Part shown: positions 19,194 to 27,353 of the stretch, piece after piece
How positions within the stretch are numbered: the stretch's first letter is position 1
Layout of the letters: every line of letters begins with the position of its first letter
Origin: Flagellimonas aquimarina
Lineage (GTDB): Bacteria; Bacteroidota; Bacteroidia; Flavobacteriales; Flavobacteriaceae
Length of the DNA: 64,000 nt
Direction: 5' to 3'
NCBI RefSeq assembly: GCF_003149745.1
Contig: NZ_QGEG01000001.1
Location: forward strand, 1,054,001-1,118,000
Made by a program: the position numbers and the translations under genes
Notes under the pieces: model-generated
Seen by the model: only the letters and a program-made list of their open reading frames with translations
The model's database searches: none
What the model was told of the DNA's origin: nothing

Positions 19194-19949
19194 ATGAAAG
19201 CAGTAATTGTTGAAGACGAAGAATTTGCTTCCAAGCGATTGGCAAAATTGGTGGGAGAACTGGCGCCAGAAATAGATGTGGTTACTAGTTTAAATTCTGT
19301 TGAGAGTGGCGTAGAGTGGTTTAAAAAGAATGATCGCCCTGATTTGATTTTTTTAGATATCCAACTCAATGATGGCTATGGATTTGACATTTTAGATGAT
19401 ATTTCTGATCACCCCCCTGTTATATTTACCACGGCCTATAATGAGTTTGCAATCAGAGGGTTCAAATACAACGGAGTGGACTATTTATTAAAACCCATTG
19501 TAAAAACCGATTTAAAAACAGCTCTTGAAAAATTTAAAAAAAATGTTACGAGAAACGGGCATACTTCTACAGATAACCTAGAACATTTAAAACAACTTTT
19601 TCATAAGGAATACAAGCACAGGTTTATGGTAAAGGTTGGAAATCAGTTTAGATCTTTCAATGTGGAGGATATAGCATATTTTAAATCGAATGAAGGGTTG
19701 ATCTGTCTACAGACGCATAACGGACAATCCTATCCCATTGAGTATACCATTGATCAATTGGAAAATATTTTAAATCCCATCCACTTTTTTAGAATCAATC
19801 GCAAGTTTATGGTCTCTGTAAAAGCGGTTGTTGAAATTCACAGTTATTTTAATAGTCGATTACTTTTAAAATTACTGCCCAAAGAAGAAGAGCAGATCAT
19901 TGTTTCAAGGGAGCGCACTACAAATTTTAAACGTTGGTTGGATATGTGA
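19194..19949 (+). CDS. LytTR-family response regulator
   Basis: 251 residues. Receiver domain residues 1-120: acidic pair VEDEE, phospho-acceptor Asp55 in LIFLDIQLNDGYG, conserved TTAYNEFAI and the Lys in LLKPI. The C-terminal LytTR DNA-binding domain (about 145-250) shows HRFMVKVGNQFRSFNVEDIAY and FFRINRKFMVSVKAVVEI. Such regulators bind paired direct repeats; one such pair lies at 18009-18038 in front of its own operon. Likely controls the divergent TonB receptor operon and itself. Confidence 0.94.
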   Translation: MKAVIVEDEEFASKRLAKLVGELAPEIDVVTSLNSVESGVEWFKKNDRPDLIFLDIQLNDGYGFDILDDISDHPPVIFTTAYNEFAIRGFKYNGVDYLLKPIVKTDLKTALEKFKKNVTRNGHTSTDNLEHLKQLFHKEYKHRFMVKVGNQFRSFNVEDIAYFKSNEGLICLQTHNGQSYPIEYTIDQLENILNPIHFFRINRKFMVSVKAVVEIHSYFNSRLLLKLLPKEEEQIIVSRERTTNFKRWLDM

Positions 19950-20015
19950 CAATACCTGCACTAAATGCTCTAAAGCAACAGCCATTTCCTTTTGGAACGA
20001 ATCATTTGCGAAGAC

Positions 20016-21119
20016 CTACCACCTTTGATTTCGAAATCCATTGGTCTTGGCAAATTCCACAGTAGATACCAAATAATCCTCTAAATTGTACTTGGGTATA
20101 GGTAGAATACTTTCTAACAAGCTAGTATCCCATTCATAGGGCTTTGAAGTTAAATAAGGGGTTAGGTGAATGCCAATGGTCTCATAGTAAAATTGCTCTA
20201 AAGAGCTTTCAAATTCTGAGGCAGTATCCATTAACTCTTGGGTGAGTCTAAAATTTTTAAAATTGACCGTCTCTAGGATTTTGGCGATACCGTTAAAAAT
20301 ATTTGTGCCTTCAGAATTGACAATATTGAGTTGTTCAACATCTGTGTCAAATACTTTGGTGATAACCTTTGCAGCATAATCTGTTGGAATAATGTTAAGC
20401 TTACTGTCAATGTTTGCCTGTATCCTAACGGAATCTATCGAGGTATTTCGGTAAAAGAACTTGGCAAAAAGGTAGAACACCATGTATTTTGAAATAAAGA
20501 AACTTGGTTTGTCCAATATGTTTCCGCCCAAGACACTAGGTCTTAATATTTGAATGGGAATATTGGATGCTGCTCCTGCTTTCACTATAAATTTTTCCGC
20601 TGCATGTTTTGAAGCTTCATAATAGTTCCGATAATCATTTTGCTCCGTATTCACATAATTATCATTTAGAATTCCGCCTAATTTTCCAATAGAAAAAGCA
20701 GTGCTGATATAGATGAATTTTGCAAGATATGGGGCGTAAACTTTGAATATGTCTTGAGTAAAGGTTAGATTCTCTTTAAAAATCTCTTCCTTGCTTTCTG
20801 GGTCTATGGATAGGTTTACATAACCCGCTGAATGTATAAAATGGTATTTTTTGTTTTTTTGAAGAAAAGTATGTGGCTCAAGGATGCATTCAGCTCCAAC
20901 AACCTTGATTTTATCGGTTATTTCGGTTTTATGTTTGTGAATAAATTCAGAAACAACATTGCTCTCCAGCATTTTGTAGATCCTTTCCTCTGGTGAGGTC
21001 AAGTTCTTTTTACGAACGATTAGGTATATCTTTTCCAAAGACTCAAATCTGCTTTCAAGCAAAGAGAAGAGTATTTGTGACCCCAATGTTCCGGTAGCGC
21101 CTGTTAAGATAATGTTCAT
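20016..21119 (-). CDS. SDR / thioester-reductase-type NAD(P)-dependent oxidoreductase
   Basis: 367 residues with an extended-SDR Rossmann start, NIILTGATGTLGSQIL (GxxGxxG), the FIYISTAFSIGKLGG stretch, and the catalytic YEASK (Tyr-x3-Lys) near residue 188. The male-sterility / NAD_binding_4 subgroup reduces acyl-CoA or acyl-carrier thioesters to aldehydes or alcohols; other members are epimerase-like. No carrier or acyltransferase neighbour is present, although a 4'-phosphopantetheinyl transferase gene lies 1.5 kb away. The substrate is open. It is separated from ahcY by a terminator, so it has its own promoter in the 87-nt gap. Confidence 0.78.
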   Translation of the reverse strand: MNIILTGATGTLGSQILFSLLESRFESLEKIYLIVRKKNLTSPEERIYKMLESNVVSEFIHKHKTEITDKIKVVGAECILEPHTFLQKNKKYHFIHSAGYVNLSIDPESKEEIFKENLTFTQDIFKVYAPYLAKFIYISTAFSIGKLGGILNDNYVNTEQNDYRNYYEASKHAAEKFIVKAGAASNIPIQILRPSVLGGNILDKPSFFISKYMVFYLFAKFFYRNTSIDSVRIQANIDSKLNIIPTDYAAKVITKVFDTDVEQLNIVNSEGTNIFNGIAKILETVNFKNFRLTQELMDTASEFESSLEQFYYETIGIHLTPYLTSKPYEWDTSLLESILPIPKYNLEDYLVSTVEFAKTNGFRNQRW

Positions 21120-21152
21120 GATATAATCGTTGCTGCGGTAAATATCGCAAAA

Positions 21153-21182
21153 ATAAACCCTTGCGGTTGTGCAAGGGTTTTA
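21153..21182 (-). terminator. Terminator of ahcY
   Basis: Read on the - strand, AAACCCTTGC pairs with GCAAGGGTTT (10 bp, 6-nt loop), followed by an AT-rich T run. It lies 26 nt after the ahcY stop and before the SDR gene. Confidence 0.82.
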
Positions 21183-21206
21183 TTCTTGAATTTATTCTAA
21201 AAAAGA

Positions 21207-22523
21207 CTAGTATCTGTAATATTCAGGTTTATACGGACCTTCAACAGTTACGCCAATGTATTCTGCCTGATCTTCTTTAAGTTCTGTGAGCTCAGCACCT
21301 AACCTTTCCAAATGCAGTTTGGCAACTTTTTCATCCAAATGCTTTGGAAGCATATAGACATCATTTTCATACTTGTCACTATTATTCCACAGTTCAATTT
21401 GAGCTAAGGTTTGATTGGTGAATGAGTTACTCATTACAAAACTAGGATGCCCAGTCGCACAACCAAGGTTTACCAACCTGCCTTCAGCCAAAATGATGAT
21501 ATCCTTGCCTTCAATAGTATATTTATCTACTTGAGGTTTAATTTCATCTTTGGTATGGCCATATTGACCATTTAACCATGCCATATCTATTTCATTGTCA
21601 AAATGCCCTATGTTACAAACAATGGCTTTGTCCTTTAAAGCACGGAAGTGTTCTTCGCGGATAATATCCTTATTTCCTGTTGTAGTAATAACAATATCTG
21701 CTTTGCCAACAACGGTTTCCAATCTTTTCACTTCATAGCCATCCATACATGCTTGCAATGCACAGATAGGGTCAATTTCAGTCACGGTCACAATTGCACC
21801 AGCACCTCTAAAAGAAGCAGCAGTTCCTTTGCCAACATCACCATAACCGGCAACAACAACCTTTTTTCCAGCTAGCATGGTATCGGTAGCACGGCGAATG
21901 GCATCTACTGCACTTTCTTTACAGCCGTACTTATTATCAAACTTGGATTTGGTAACAGAGTCATTTACATTGATGGCGGGCATGGGCAACGTTCCATTTT
22001 TTACTCTTTCGTACAAACGGTGCACCCCTGTAGTAGTTTCCTCAGAAAGCCCTTTGATTGCTACTGCCAACTCGGGGTATTGATCTAGGACCATATTTGT
22101 CAAATCTCCACCATCATCCAAAATCATATTCAACGGCTGTCTGTCTTCACCAAAGAACAAAGTTTGCTCAATACACCAATCAAACTCTTCTTCGTTCATT
22201 CCTTTCCATGCATAGACCGGAATTCCTGCGGCAGCAATTGCGGCTGCGGCGTGGTCTTGAGTGGAGAAAATGTTACAAGAGCTCCAGGTAACATCCGCAC
22301 CCAATTCAACCAAAGTTTCAATTAAAACGGCAGTTTGTATTGTCATGTGCAAACAACCAGCAATTCTGGTGCCTTTTAGGGGCTGTTCATTCTTGTACTC
22401 CTTTCGCAATGCCATAAGACCGGGCATTTCCGCTTCAGCAAGTTCAATTTCTTTTCGTCCCCAATCCGCTAGGGAAATATCCTTGACCTTAAATGGTACG
22501 TAAGGAATTGTTTTAGTGCTCAT
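21207..22523 (-). CDS. ahcY: Adenosylhomocysteinase (S-adenosylhomocysteine hydrolase)
   Basis: 438 residues, full length. NAD-binding [19 protein letters not shown] (about residues 220-238), substrate-site features [20 protein letters not shown] and [13 protein letters not shown], and the conserved tail ending KPEYYRY. The enzyme splits S-adenosylhomocysteine into adenosine and homocysteine and recycles NAD+ bound in the active site; it keeps methylation reactions running. It is a single gene with its own terminator, divergent from the phosphopantetheinyl transferase. The family is the long, tetrameric bacterial/eukaryotic form. Confidence 0.98.
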   Translation of the reverse strand: MSTKTIPYVPFKVKDISLADWGRKEIELAEAEMPGLMALRKEYKNEQPLKGTRIAGCLHMTIQTAVLIETLVELGADVTWSSCNIFSTQDHAAAAIAAAGIPVYAWKGMNEEEFDWCIEQTLFFGEDRQPLNMILDDGGDLTNMVLDQYPELAVAIKGLSEETTTGVHRLYERVKNGTLPMPAINVNDSVTKSKFDNKYGCKESAVDAIRRATDTMLAGKKVVVAGYGDVGKGTAASFRGAGAIVTVTEIDPICALQACMDGYEVKRLETVVGKADIVITTTGNKDIIREEHFRALKDKAIVCNIGHFDNEIDMAWLNGQYGHTKDEIKPQVDKYTIEGKDIIILAEGRLVNLGCATGHPSFVMSNSFTNQTLAQIELWNNSDKYENDVYMLPKHLDEKVAKLHLERLGAELTELKEDQAEYIGVTVEGPYKPEYYRY

Positions 22524-22567
22524 ATCTTTTTATTGATTTACTTTTGTAGCTTCGCTTTAATAGTCAG

Positions 22568-22575
22568 CAAAGGTA
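22568..22575 (-). promoter_or_regulatory. Candidate -7 element for ahcY
   Basis: On the - strand TACCTTTG fits the Bacteroidota -7 box TAnnTTTG, 45 nt before the ahcY ATG. I find no good -33 TTG at the expected spacing, so confidence is limited. Confidence 0.4.
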
Positions 22576-22596
22576 CAAATTACTTAACTTTCAGTC

Positions 22597-23238
22597 GTGC
22601 CCATTTACAAAACAATAACAGTTTCGCCCACTACATCCGTATACATTTGGAAGGTTACCGAACCTGAAGAAGAATTATCTGAAGGGATTGTGCTAACACC
22701 ACATTGTCAAAACCGAATGGACGGCATGAAATCTGAAGCCCACAGACGGGCATTTTTGAGCATTAGACATCTTTTGGCGATTACAGGTTATACAGATAGT
22801 GATTTGTTTTATGATGGGGCAGGTAAGCCCCATTTAAAAGATGGCAATCATATTTCAATAACCCACTCTCATAATTTTACAGGTATTATTGTTAGCCAAA
22901 CGGATGAGGTAGGAATCGATATTGAGATGCAACGAGATAAAATCCTTCGAATTGCACATAAGTTTACACCAATACAGGAGTATAGAACTTTGGCCAATAC
23001 AGATGCCATAATTAGAAAATTGACCATGGTTTGGGGCGCCAAAGAATCTCTTTATAAGATTTATGCCCAAAAAGGACTTAGCTTTTTACGACATATAGAT
23101 GTTATGGATTTTACATTTGATGACAGTAGGACGGTGGCAGAGATTTTGTACAAAGGGAAAAAATCTCATTATGATGTGGAGTTTTTGGAGTTTGAAGGAT
23201 TTACATGTGCTTACGCGCTTAAATTAATGGGGAGTTGA
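22597..23238 (+). CDS. 4'-Phosphopantetheinyl transferase superfamily protein
   Basis: 213 residues from a GTG start that fits the family N-terminus. Motifs: ISITHSHNFTGIIVS near residue 88, VGIDIEMQR near 107 (magnesium-binding Asp and Glu), and WGAKESLYKIYAQKG near 148 (the WxxKES/A motif). These are the three core motifs of Sfp/AcpT-type enzymes, which attach phosphopantetheine from CoA to carrier proteins. Only one such gene is visible here; it may serve fatty-acid ACP or another carrier. No ATG start is available before the motif-bearing body. It diverges from ahcY. Confidence 0.88.
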   Translation: MPIYKTITVSPTTSVYIWKVTEPEEELSEGIVLTPHCQNRMDGMKSEAHRRAFLSIRHLLAITGYTDSDLFYDGAGKPHLKDGNHISITHSHNFTGIIVSQTDEVGIDIEMQRDKILRIAHKFTPIQEYRTLANTDAIIRKLTMVWGAKESLYKIYAQKGLSFLRHIDVMDFTFDDSRTVAEILYKGKKSHYDVEFLEFEGFTCAYALKLMGS

Positions 23239-23260
23239 CAGTTTGCTTTTTGTAGCTTTG
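23235..23260 (+). promoter_or_regulatory. Candidate promoter of the thiamine-binding/PnuC operon
   Basis: TAGCTTTG at 23253-23260 is a good -7 box; a TTG lies at 23235, with a shorter spacer (15 nt) than usual. The leader to the ATG at 23283 is about 20 nt, too short to hold a TPP riboswitch, and none is seen. Confidence 0.4.
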
Positions 23261-23282
23261 CCCATGAAAATTTTGCTAACCC

Positions 23283-23543
23283 ATGAAGATATCTGCTGAA
23301 CTTACATTGACTCCTCTTCAGGATAACTTTGAACCTCCAATCATAGATTTTATCAAAAAATTACGGGAATCTGAGCTTACCGTTTTGGAAAACCCATTGA
23401 GCACTCAGGTCTATGGTGATTATGATAAAGTGATGGAATTGCTTCAAAAGGAGATAAAGCAAAGTTTTGAAAATATAGAACATGTGGTATTGAGCATGAA
23501 GATTGTAAAATCGGACAGAAGCCAGTATGAGCCACATTTTTGA
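23283..23543 (+). CDS. Thiamine-binding (MTH1187/YkoF-type) small protein
   Basis: 86 residues with the pattern of the Thiamine_BP family: MKISAELTLTPLQDNFEPPI at the start, then LTVLENPLSTQVYGDYDKVMELLQ, where the STQVYGDYD stretch marks the family. These are small ferredoxin-like-fold proteins that bind thiamine or HMP, often in the cytoplasm. The stop lies 17 nt inside the start of the PnuC-type transporter gene. Context with PnuC and a kinase suggests vitamin salvage. A function as a carrier rather than an enzyme fits its size. Confidence 0.82.
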   Translation: MKISAELTLTPLQDNFEPPIIDFIKKLRESELTVLENPLSTQVYGDYDKVMELLQKEIKQSFENIEHVVLSMKIVKSDRSQYEPHF

Positions 23544-24165
23544 TTTTTTCCTAGATGCTTATCGCAATAAGGAAACCTATGTGATCATCCTAGAGGCAAT
23601 AGTTTTTGTTACGGGAATTGCAAGTGTGTGGTATGCAAAACAGGAAAACATATTGGTATATCCAACCGGGTTGATAGCCACAATAATTTCTGTGTATCTT
23701 TTATTGAAGGATGACCTCTATGGCGATATGATGATGAATTTCTACTTTTCCCTAATGAGTATTTATGGTTGGTGGAATTGGTCAAGAAAAAAGAACGATG
23801 AAAAGATCGTCAAAATTTCCAGAACAAATACTAAAGAAAAAGTCATTGGTTTTGGGTTGTTTTTATTGACTATGGCCATCACATATGCAGTATATAAAAC
23901 TTCTGGAATAGCCATTGAAAGCTCAAATTACATTGACATTTTCACTTCGGGGCTATTTTTTACGGGGATGTGGTATATGGCAAAAAAGAAAATTGAAAAT
24001 TGGACACTTTGGATCGTAGCAGACATAATTACAGTTCCCTTATATGCCTATAGAGGTTGGGGGATGTTATCATTACAATATTTTATTTTCACCATTTTGG
24101 CAATACAAGCGTATTTTTTATGGAAAAAAAGCTTGGGCAAGAGCCCTCAGACCTTGTTAAAGTAG
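23527..24165 (+). CDS. pnuC: PnuC-family vitamin transporter (probably PnuT-type, thiamine)
   Basis: 212 residues with about seven membrane helices. PnuC patterns include the WNW-type motif (IYGWWNWSRKK near residue 78) and the NWTLWIVADIITVPLYAYRG loop near 157. The family moves nicotinamide riboside (PnuC), riboflavin (PnuX) or thiamine (PnuT) by facilitated diffusion coupled to intracellular phosphorylation. Overlap with a thiamine-binding protein gene (17 nt) and the TPP-controlled TonB receptor 8 kb away favour thiamine. A NadR-like kinase gene overlaps its end by 46 nt, which would equally fit nicotinamide riboside. So the substrate is either thiamine or nicotinamide riboside, thiamine preferred. 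Confidence 0.85.
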   Translation: MSHIFDFFLDAYRNKETYVIILEAIVFVTGIASVWYAKQENILVYPTGLIATIISVYLLLKDDLYGDMMMNFYFSLMSIYGWWNWSRKKNDEKIVKISRTNTKEKVIGFGLFLLTMAITYAVYKTSGIAIESSNYIDIFTSGLFFTGMWYMAKKKIENWTLWIVADIITVPLYAYRGWGMLSLQYFIFTILAIQAYFLWKKSLGKSPQTLLK

Positions 24166-24677
24166 TCCTTTTTGGCCCTGAATCTACAGGGAAAACGACC
24201 ATTTCGCAGCAACTGGCCAGACATTACAATACGGTTTGGGTGCCGGAGTATGCACGCGAATATTTGCAAAACAAATGGAACAATGAACGTAAAACATGTG
24301 AGCCCCATGATCTTCTTCCAATTGCCGAAGGGCAAATTCGATTAGAAAATGAACTAACAAAAAAAGCCACTGATTTGCTTATTTGTGATACTGATTTGTT
24401 AGAAACAAAAGTATATTCTGAAGCATATTATATTGGACATTGCGACCCAATTCTAGAAAAGTATGCTTTGCAGAATACATACAACCTGTATTTTTTGACT
24501 TATATAGATACTCCATGGGAAGCAGATGATTTGAGAGATAAGCCTAATGAGCGAGAACAAATGTTTGCTTATTTTAAAGAAACCTTGGAGAAATATGATA
24601 GGAATTTTGTTATTTTAAAGGGAGATAAGGCACAACGACTTTCAACCGCAATCGAACACATTGATAAACTCCTCTAA
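24120..24677 (+). CDS. NadR-like P-loop kinase / AAA-type ATPase
   Basis: 185 residues when started at the ATG at 24120; a longer start at 24057 would add 21 residues overlapping the PnuC gene and is not needed, because the P-loop motif sits at the expected distance only from 24120. Walker A: GPESTGKTT near residue 19; also VPEYAREYL, LLICDTDLLETKVYSE and DLRDKPNERE, which match the ribosylnicotinamide-kinase domain of NadR. There is no NMN adenylyltransferase domain. It should phosphorylate the vitamin imported by the PnuC protein: nicotinamide riboside by homology, or thiamine if the operon serves thiamine. The overlap indicates tight coupling. Confidence 0.82.
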   Translation: MEKKLGQEPSDLVKVVLFGPESTGKTTISQQLARHYNTVWVPEYAREYLQNKWNNERKTCEPHDLLPIAEGQIRLENELTKKATDLLICDTDLLETKVYSEAYYIGHCDPILEKYALQNTYNLYFLTYIDTPWEADDLRDKPNEREQMFAYFKETLEKYDRNFVILKGDKAQRLSTAIEHIDKLL

Positions 24678-24680
24678 AAT

Positions 24681-26219
24681 ATGATCGACTTAAGTCAAAG
24701 AGATTTAGAACAGCTAGAAAAAAAAGGAATTTCCAAAGAAAAAGTGTTCAACCAAATTGAAACATTTAAAGAAGGAATTCCATTTGTAAAGCTGGTTAGG
24801 GCAGCCGTTGTCTCAGATGGAATTTTAAGGTTTTCGGAAGAGGAACAGGTAGATTTGGTTCAATATTTTGAAGATTCCCGTGGAACATTGGATCTTCTAA
24901 AATTTGTGCCTGCATCTGGAGCGGCATCCCGCATGTTCAAGGCCATGTTCAATTTTTTGGAGGTTTATGATTCTTCAAAAGAAACACTTGCTGAATATAT
25001 TGATCGGACTGGGGATAAAGCGGTAAAACAGCTTTCGGAAAAAATGACCAGCTTGCCTTTTTATGAGTTGATAATGGATAGGATTAAAGACAAGGGTGCC
25101 AACAAAGATGAGGAAGTGTATTTGTTTGTGAAAGAAATGCTAGTGGCAGATGGCCTAAATTATGGCTTCTACCCCAAAGGTCTTTTGCCTTTCCATAAAT
25201 ATGGTTCTACTAGAGTAACTCCTTTTCAAGAGCACCTAAAGGAAGCCGCACTATATGCAAAAACAGATGGAAACGCCAATCTTCATTTTACCATATCAGA
25301 ACAACACGATGAAATGTTCAAAAAAGAACATGTAGAAGTTAGCCCAAAAGTTTCCAAAGCTACCGATACCGTATTCAGGATTTCTTACTCCAATCAGAAA
25401 CCATCCACGGATACAATAGCTGTGGATATGGAGAATAAGCCTTTTAAGAATAGTGATGGTTCAATTCTTTTTAGACCGGGAGGGCATGGTGCATTGATTG
25501 AAAACCTGAATGACCAAGATGCAGATGTTATTTTCATCAAGAACATTGATAATGTTGTAGTTGACAAGAATTTGGAAACCGTTGCAAATAGCAAAAAAAT
25601 GTTGGCGGGGGTATTGTTAAAAGCTCAATCCAAAGCGTTTGAATATGCCAAGGCACTTAATAATGAGAATATTTCTTCAGCTCAAATTGAGACGATAAAA
25701 AGGTTTCTGGAGAAAGAATTAAATGTACGTTTTTCAGAAAATCATGACCAAATGAGTTTTGAAGAGCAGGTTTCGGCCCTAAAAGATAAAATTAATCGTC
25801 CAATTAGAGTATGCGGAATGGTTAAAAATGAAGGTGAGCCAGGTGGAGGTCCATTCTGGGTAAGCGATACGAATGCAAATGTTTCGCTCCAAATAATAGA
25901 ATCTGCACAAATAGATATGAATAATGAGCAGCAAGCTGCCACGTTAAAGAATTCAACCCACTTTAATCCCGTAGATTTAATATGTGGAGTAAGGAATCAT
26001 AAAGGGGAAAAGTACAAGCTTTTGGACTTTGTTGATCCAAAACAAGGTTTTATAACAGGTAAAACCCAAGAGGGAAAAGAGTTAAAAGCATTGGAACTTC
26101 CGGGACTTTGGAATGGCGCCATGGCTTTTTGGAACACCATTTTTGTAGAAGTGCCATTAGTGACCTTCAATCCGGTAAAAACGGTAAATGACCTTTTAAA
26201 ATCAACCCATCAAGCTTAG
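24681..26219 (+). CDS. DUF4301 domain protein
   Basis: 512 residues without signal or membrane segment. The pattern LKFVPASGAASRMFKAMFNFLEVYD near residue 75 and FHKYGSTRVTPFQEHLKEA near 175 mark DUF4301, a family confined mainly to Bacteroidota. The GAASRM and LFRPGGHGALIENLNDQDAD parts resemble nucleotidyltransferase sugar-phosphate-binding loops, so a nucleotidyl- or nucleoside-transferase role is possible, but this is inference. It follows the NadR-like kinase by 3 nt and seems to be the last gene of the vitamin operon; the co-location suggests a role with PnuC and kinase, not proven. Confidence 0.85.
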   Translation: MIDLSQRDLEQLEKKGISKEKVFNQIETFKEGIPFVKLVRAAVVSDGILRFSEEEQVDLVQYFEDSRGTLDLLKFVPASGAASRMFKAMFNFLEVYDSSKETLAEYIDRTGDKAVKQLSEKMTSLPFYELIMDRIKDKGANKDEEVYLFVKEMLVADGLNYGFYPKGLLPFHKYGSTRVTPFQEHLKEAALYAKTDGNANLHFTISEQHDEMFKKEHVEVSPKVSKATDTVFRISYSNQKPSTDTIAVDMENKPFKNSDGSILFRPGGHGALIENLNDQDADVIFIKNIDNVVVDKNLETVANSKKMLAGVLLKAQSKAFEYAKALNNENISSAQIETIKRFLEKELNVRFSENHDQMSFEEQVSALKDKINRPIRVCGMVKNEGEPGGGPFWVSDTNANVSLQIIESAQIDMNNEQQAATLKNSTHFNPVDLICGVRNHKGEKYKLLDFVDPKQGFITGKTQEGKELKALELPGLWNGAMAFWNTIFVEVPLVTFNPVKTVNDLLKSTHQA

Positions 26220-26238
26220 AAAAAGATAATAAACTTAA

Positions 26239-26268
26239 AAAAAGACCGCGATCGCGGTCTTTTTTTTG
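26239..26268 (+). terminator. Strong palindromic terminator after DUF4301
   Basis: AAAAGACCGCGATCGCGGTCTTTT is a perfect 24-nt palindrome (12 bp in DNA), followed by more T. It ends the vitamin operon. Confidence 0.92.
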
Positions 26269-26329
26269 TTTTTAATGTGACCAAACTATTATAAACGTGT
26301 CTTAATTATAGATACGAAAACAGAATAGT

Positions 26330-26449
26330 ATGGTAAAGGCAGAATTTAAGGTTTTACTAAAAAGATACAAGGCATATCTAGGCGTGGTTGCCTAGATTAT
26401 TTTGGTTGGTTGATTTGGTTGAAGGTCGTACATAGTGCGACCTTTTTTT
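26330..26449 (+). ncRNA. Candidate small RNA (or 21-codon peptide) with terminator
   Basis: Between two terminators this stretch holds a perfect 8-bp hairpin (ATCTAGGC-GTGGTT-GCCTAGAT, 26376-26397), then a GGTTGATTTGGTTGAAGG motif and a terminator (AAGGTCG/CGACCTT, 26422-26444, plus T7). A short reading frame, MVKAEFKVLLKRYKAYLGVVA, covers 26330-26395 and its stop falls within the hairpin. Either a small structured RNA or a tiny peptide gene is possible; I cannot decide. The 692-bp gap 26220-26911 between DUF4301 and the PepSY-like gene also holds the 35-codon gene and hairpins listed next; 26736-26911 shows nothing but an AT-rich leader. Confidence 0.45.
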
Positions 26450-26496
26450 GTGACCTAATTCAAATGAATGTGTCCAATTAATAGAAATCAGAAATA

Positions 26497-26604
26497 ATGC
26501 TCTATAAAATAGTATTGGTTATAAGTATTCTGTCCTTTATACTATCCATTTTTTTAGTGGCATCCTATTTGAATAAAGAATATAGAGGAAGGAAAAGAAA
26601 ATAA
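26497..26604 (+). CDS. Small single-helix membrane peptide (35 aa), unknown
   Basis: ATG at 26497, stop TAA at 26602. The peptide starts MLYKIVLVISILSFILSIF, a clear hydrophobic helix of about 20 residues, and ends in a strongly basic tail (YRGRKRK), giving a cytoplasmic C-terminus by the positive-inside rule. It lies alone between terminators. The composition is what one expects of a real small membrane protein, but its short length makes chance possible. Similar one-helix peptides include toxins and complex-assembly factors; no antitoxin is seen. Confidence 0.45.
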   Translation: MLYKIVLVISILSFILSIFLVASYLNKEYRGRKRK

Positions 26605-26649
26605 TTTGGATGGTGCTATGCGAACACTAACCGTGCGTTGTCCATTCCC

Positions 26650-26735
26650 GCCAATATCATTTTAAATCTTATCTCCATAGAAGGGGTTTAAGATATTGGC
26701 AAAATTGAAAAGGCTGCTTAGGCAGCCTTTTTTGT
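26650..26735 (+). terminator. Long hairpin followed by strong terminator
   Basis: GCCAATATC (26650) pairs with GATATTGGC (26692-26700), 9 bp with a 33-nt loop; then AAAGGCTGC-TTAG-GCAGCCTTT and a T run (26710-26734) form a strong terminator. Together they end the transcript that carries the small membrane peptide or another small RNA. Confidence 0.75.
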
Positions 26736-26911
26736 ATAAAAAATATACATTCAGAATAACTCCTTACCCACAATTACACAGTGACACATAATTACATTGG
26801 TTTTTAATTATCTGATTATAAAGTAGTTAAAATGATTCCTGTGCTATTTTGAATGCTGGCACTGGATTTTCATATAGATAATCAAGTTTAATTTTTAAAA
26901 TACAATATATC

Positions 26912-27217
26912 ATGAGAAAATTGATTTTTGCAACTGTTTTATCTTTTGTTGGTTTAACAGCTAGTGCCCAAGAAGAAACTGCTGAACTACAAGCAGACGA
27001 AACTACAGTAGTAAGTACAGCACAGGATTTTGAAGAAATAAGTGTTTCTGACCTTCCTGAGGCTATTGCAGCTGCTGTTGCAAAAGATTATCCAACAGCC
27101 ACTGTTAATAAAGCTTATAAAAATGAATCAAATCAATTCAAATTGGAATTGTCATTGGAAGATGGTACTTCTGGCACTTTATATGCAGATTCCGAAGGGA
27201 ATTGGATAGAGATTTAG
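26912..27217 (+). CDS. Secreted PepSY-like small protein
   Basis: 101 residues with a cleavable signal peptide (ending ASAQ). The mature part has a glutamate/threonine-rich start and one PepSY-like unit: DLPEAIAAAVAKDYPTATVN then FKLELSLEDGTSGTLYADSEGNW, the usual helix plus beta-hairpin. Such proteins sit in the periplasm of Bacteroidota and may bind peptides or ions; function unknown. Followed by its own terminator. The convergent/tandem neighbours are a sigma-54 regulator and hybrid kinase, but no operon link is visible. Confidence 0.82.
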   Translation: MRKLIFATVLSFVGLTASAQEETAELQADETTVVSTAQDFEEISVSDLPEAIAAAVAKDYPTATVNKAYKNESNQFKLELSLEDGTSGTLYADSEGNWIEI

Positions 27218-27253
27218 TACAAATTTGATTAATCGTGTTAGGTTAGTTTGGTT

Positions 27254-27288
27254 AAGGAGAGGTCCGCATTGGTGGGCCTCTCCTTTTT
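27254..27288 (+). terminator. Terminator after the PepSY-like gene
   Basis: GGAGAGGTCC pairs with GGGCCTCTCC (one G-T pair, 8-nt loop), then TTTTT. The preceding GGTTAGTTTGGTTAAGG motif closely resembles the one before the 26422 terminator. Confidence 0.82.
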
Positions 27289-27353
27289 ATGATAATTTTA
27301 CAATGCGGTTGAAGTCCCATCCTAGTTCAGTATCGTATATTAGATACTGAGAT

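Noticed and set aside
24057..24119. Earlier start for the NadR-like kinase
   Set aside because: Adds 21 residues of hydrophobic sequence that is the other frame of the PnuC end; the P-loop distance fits the ATG at 24120.
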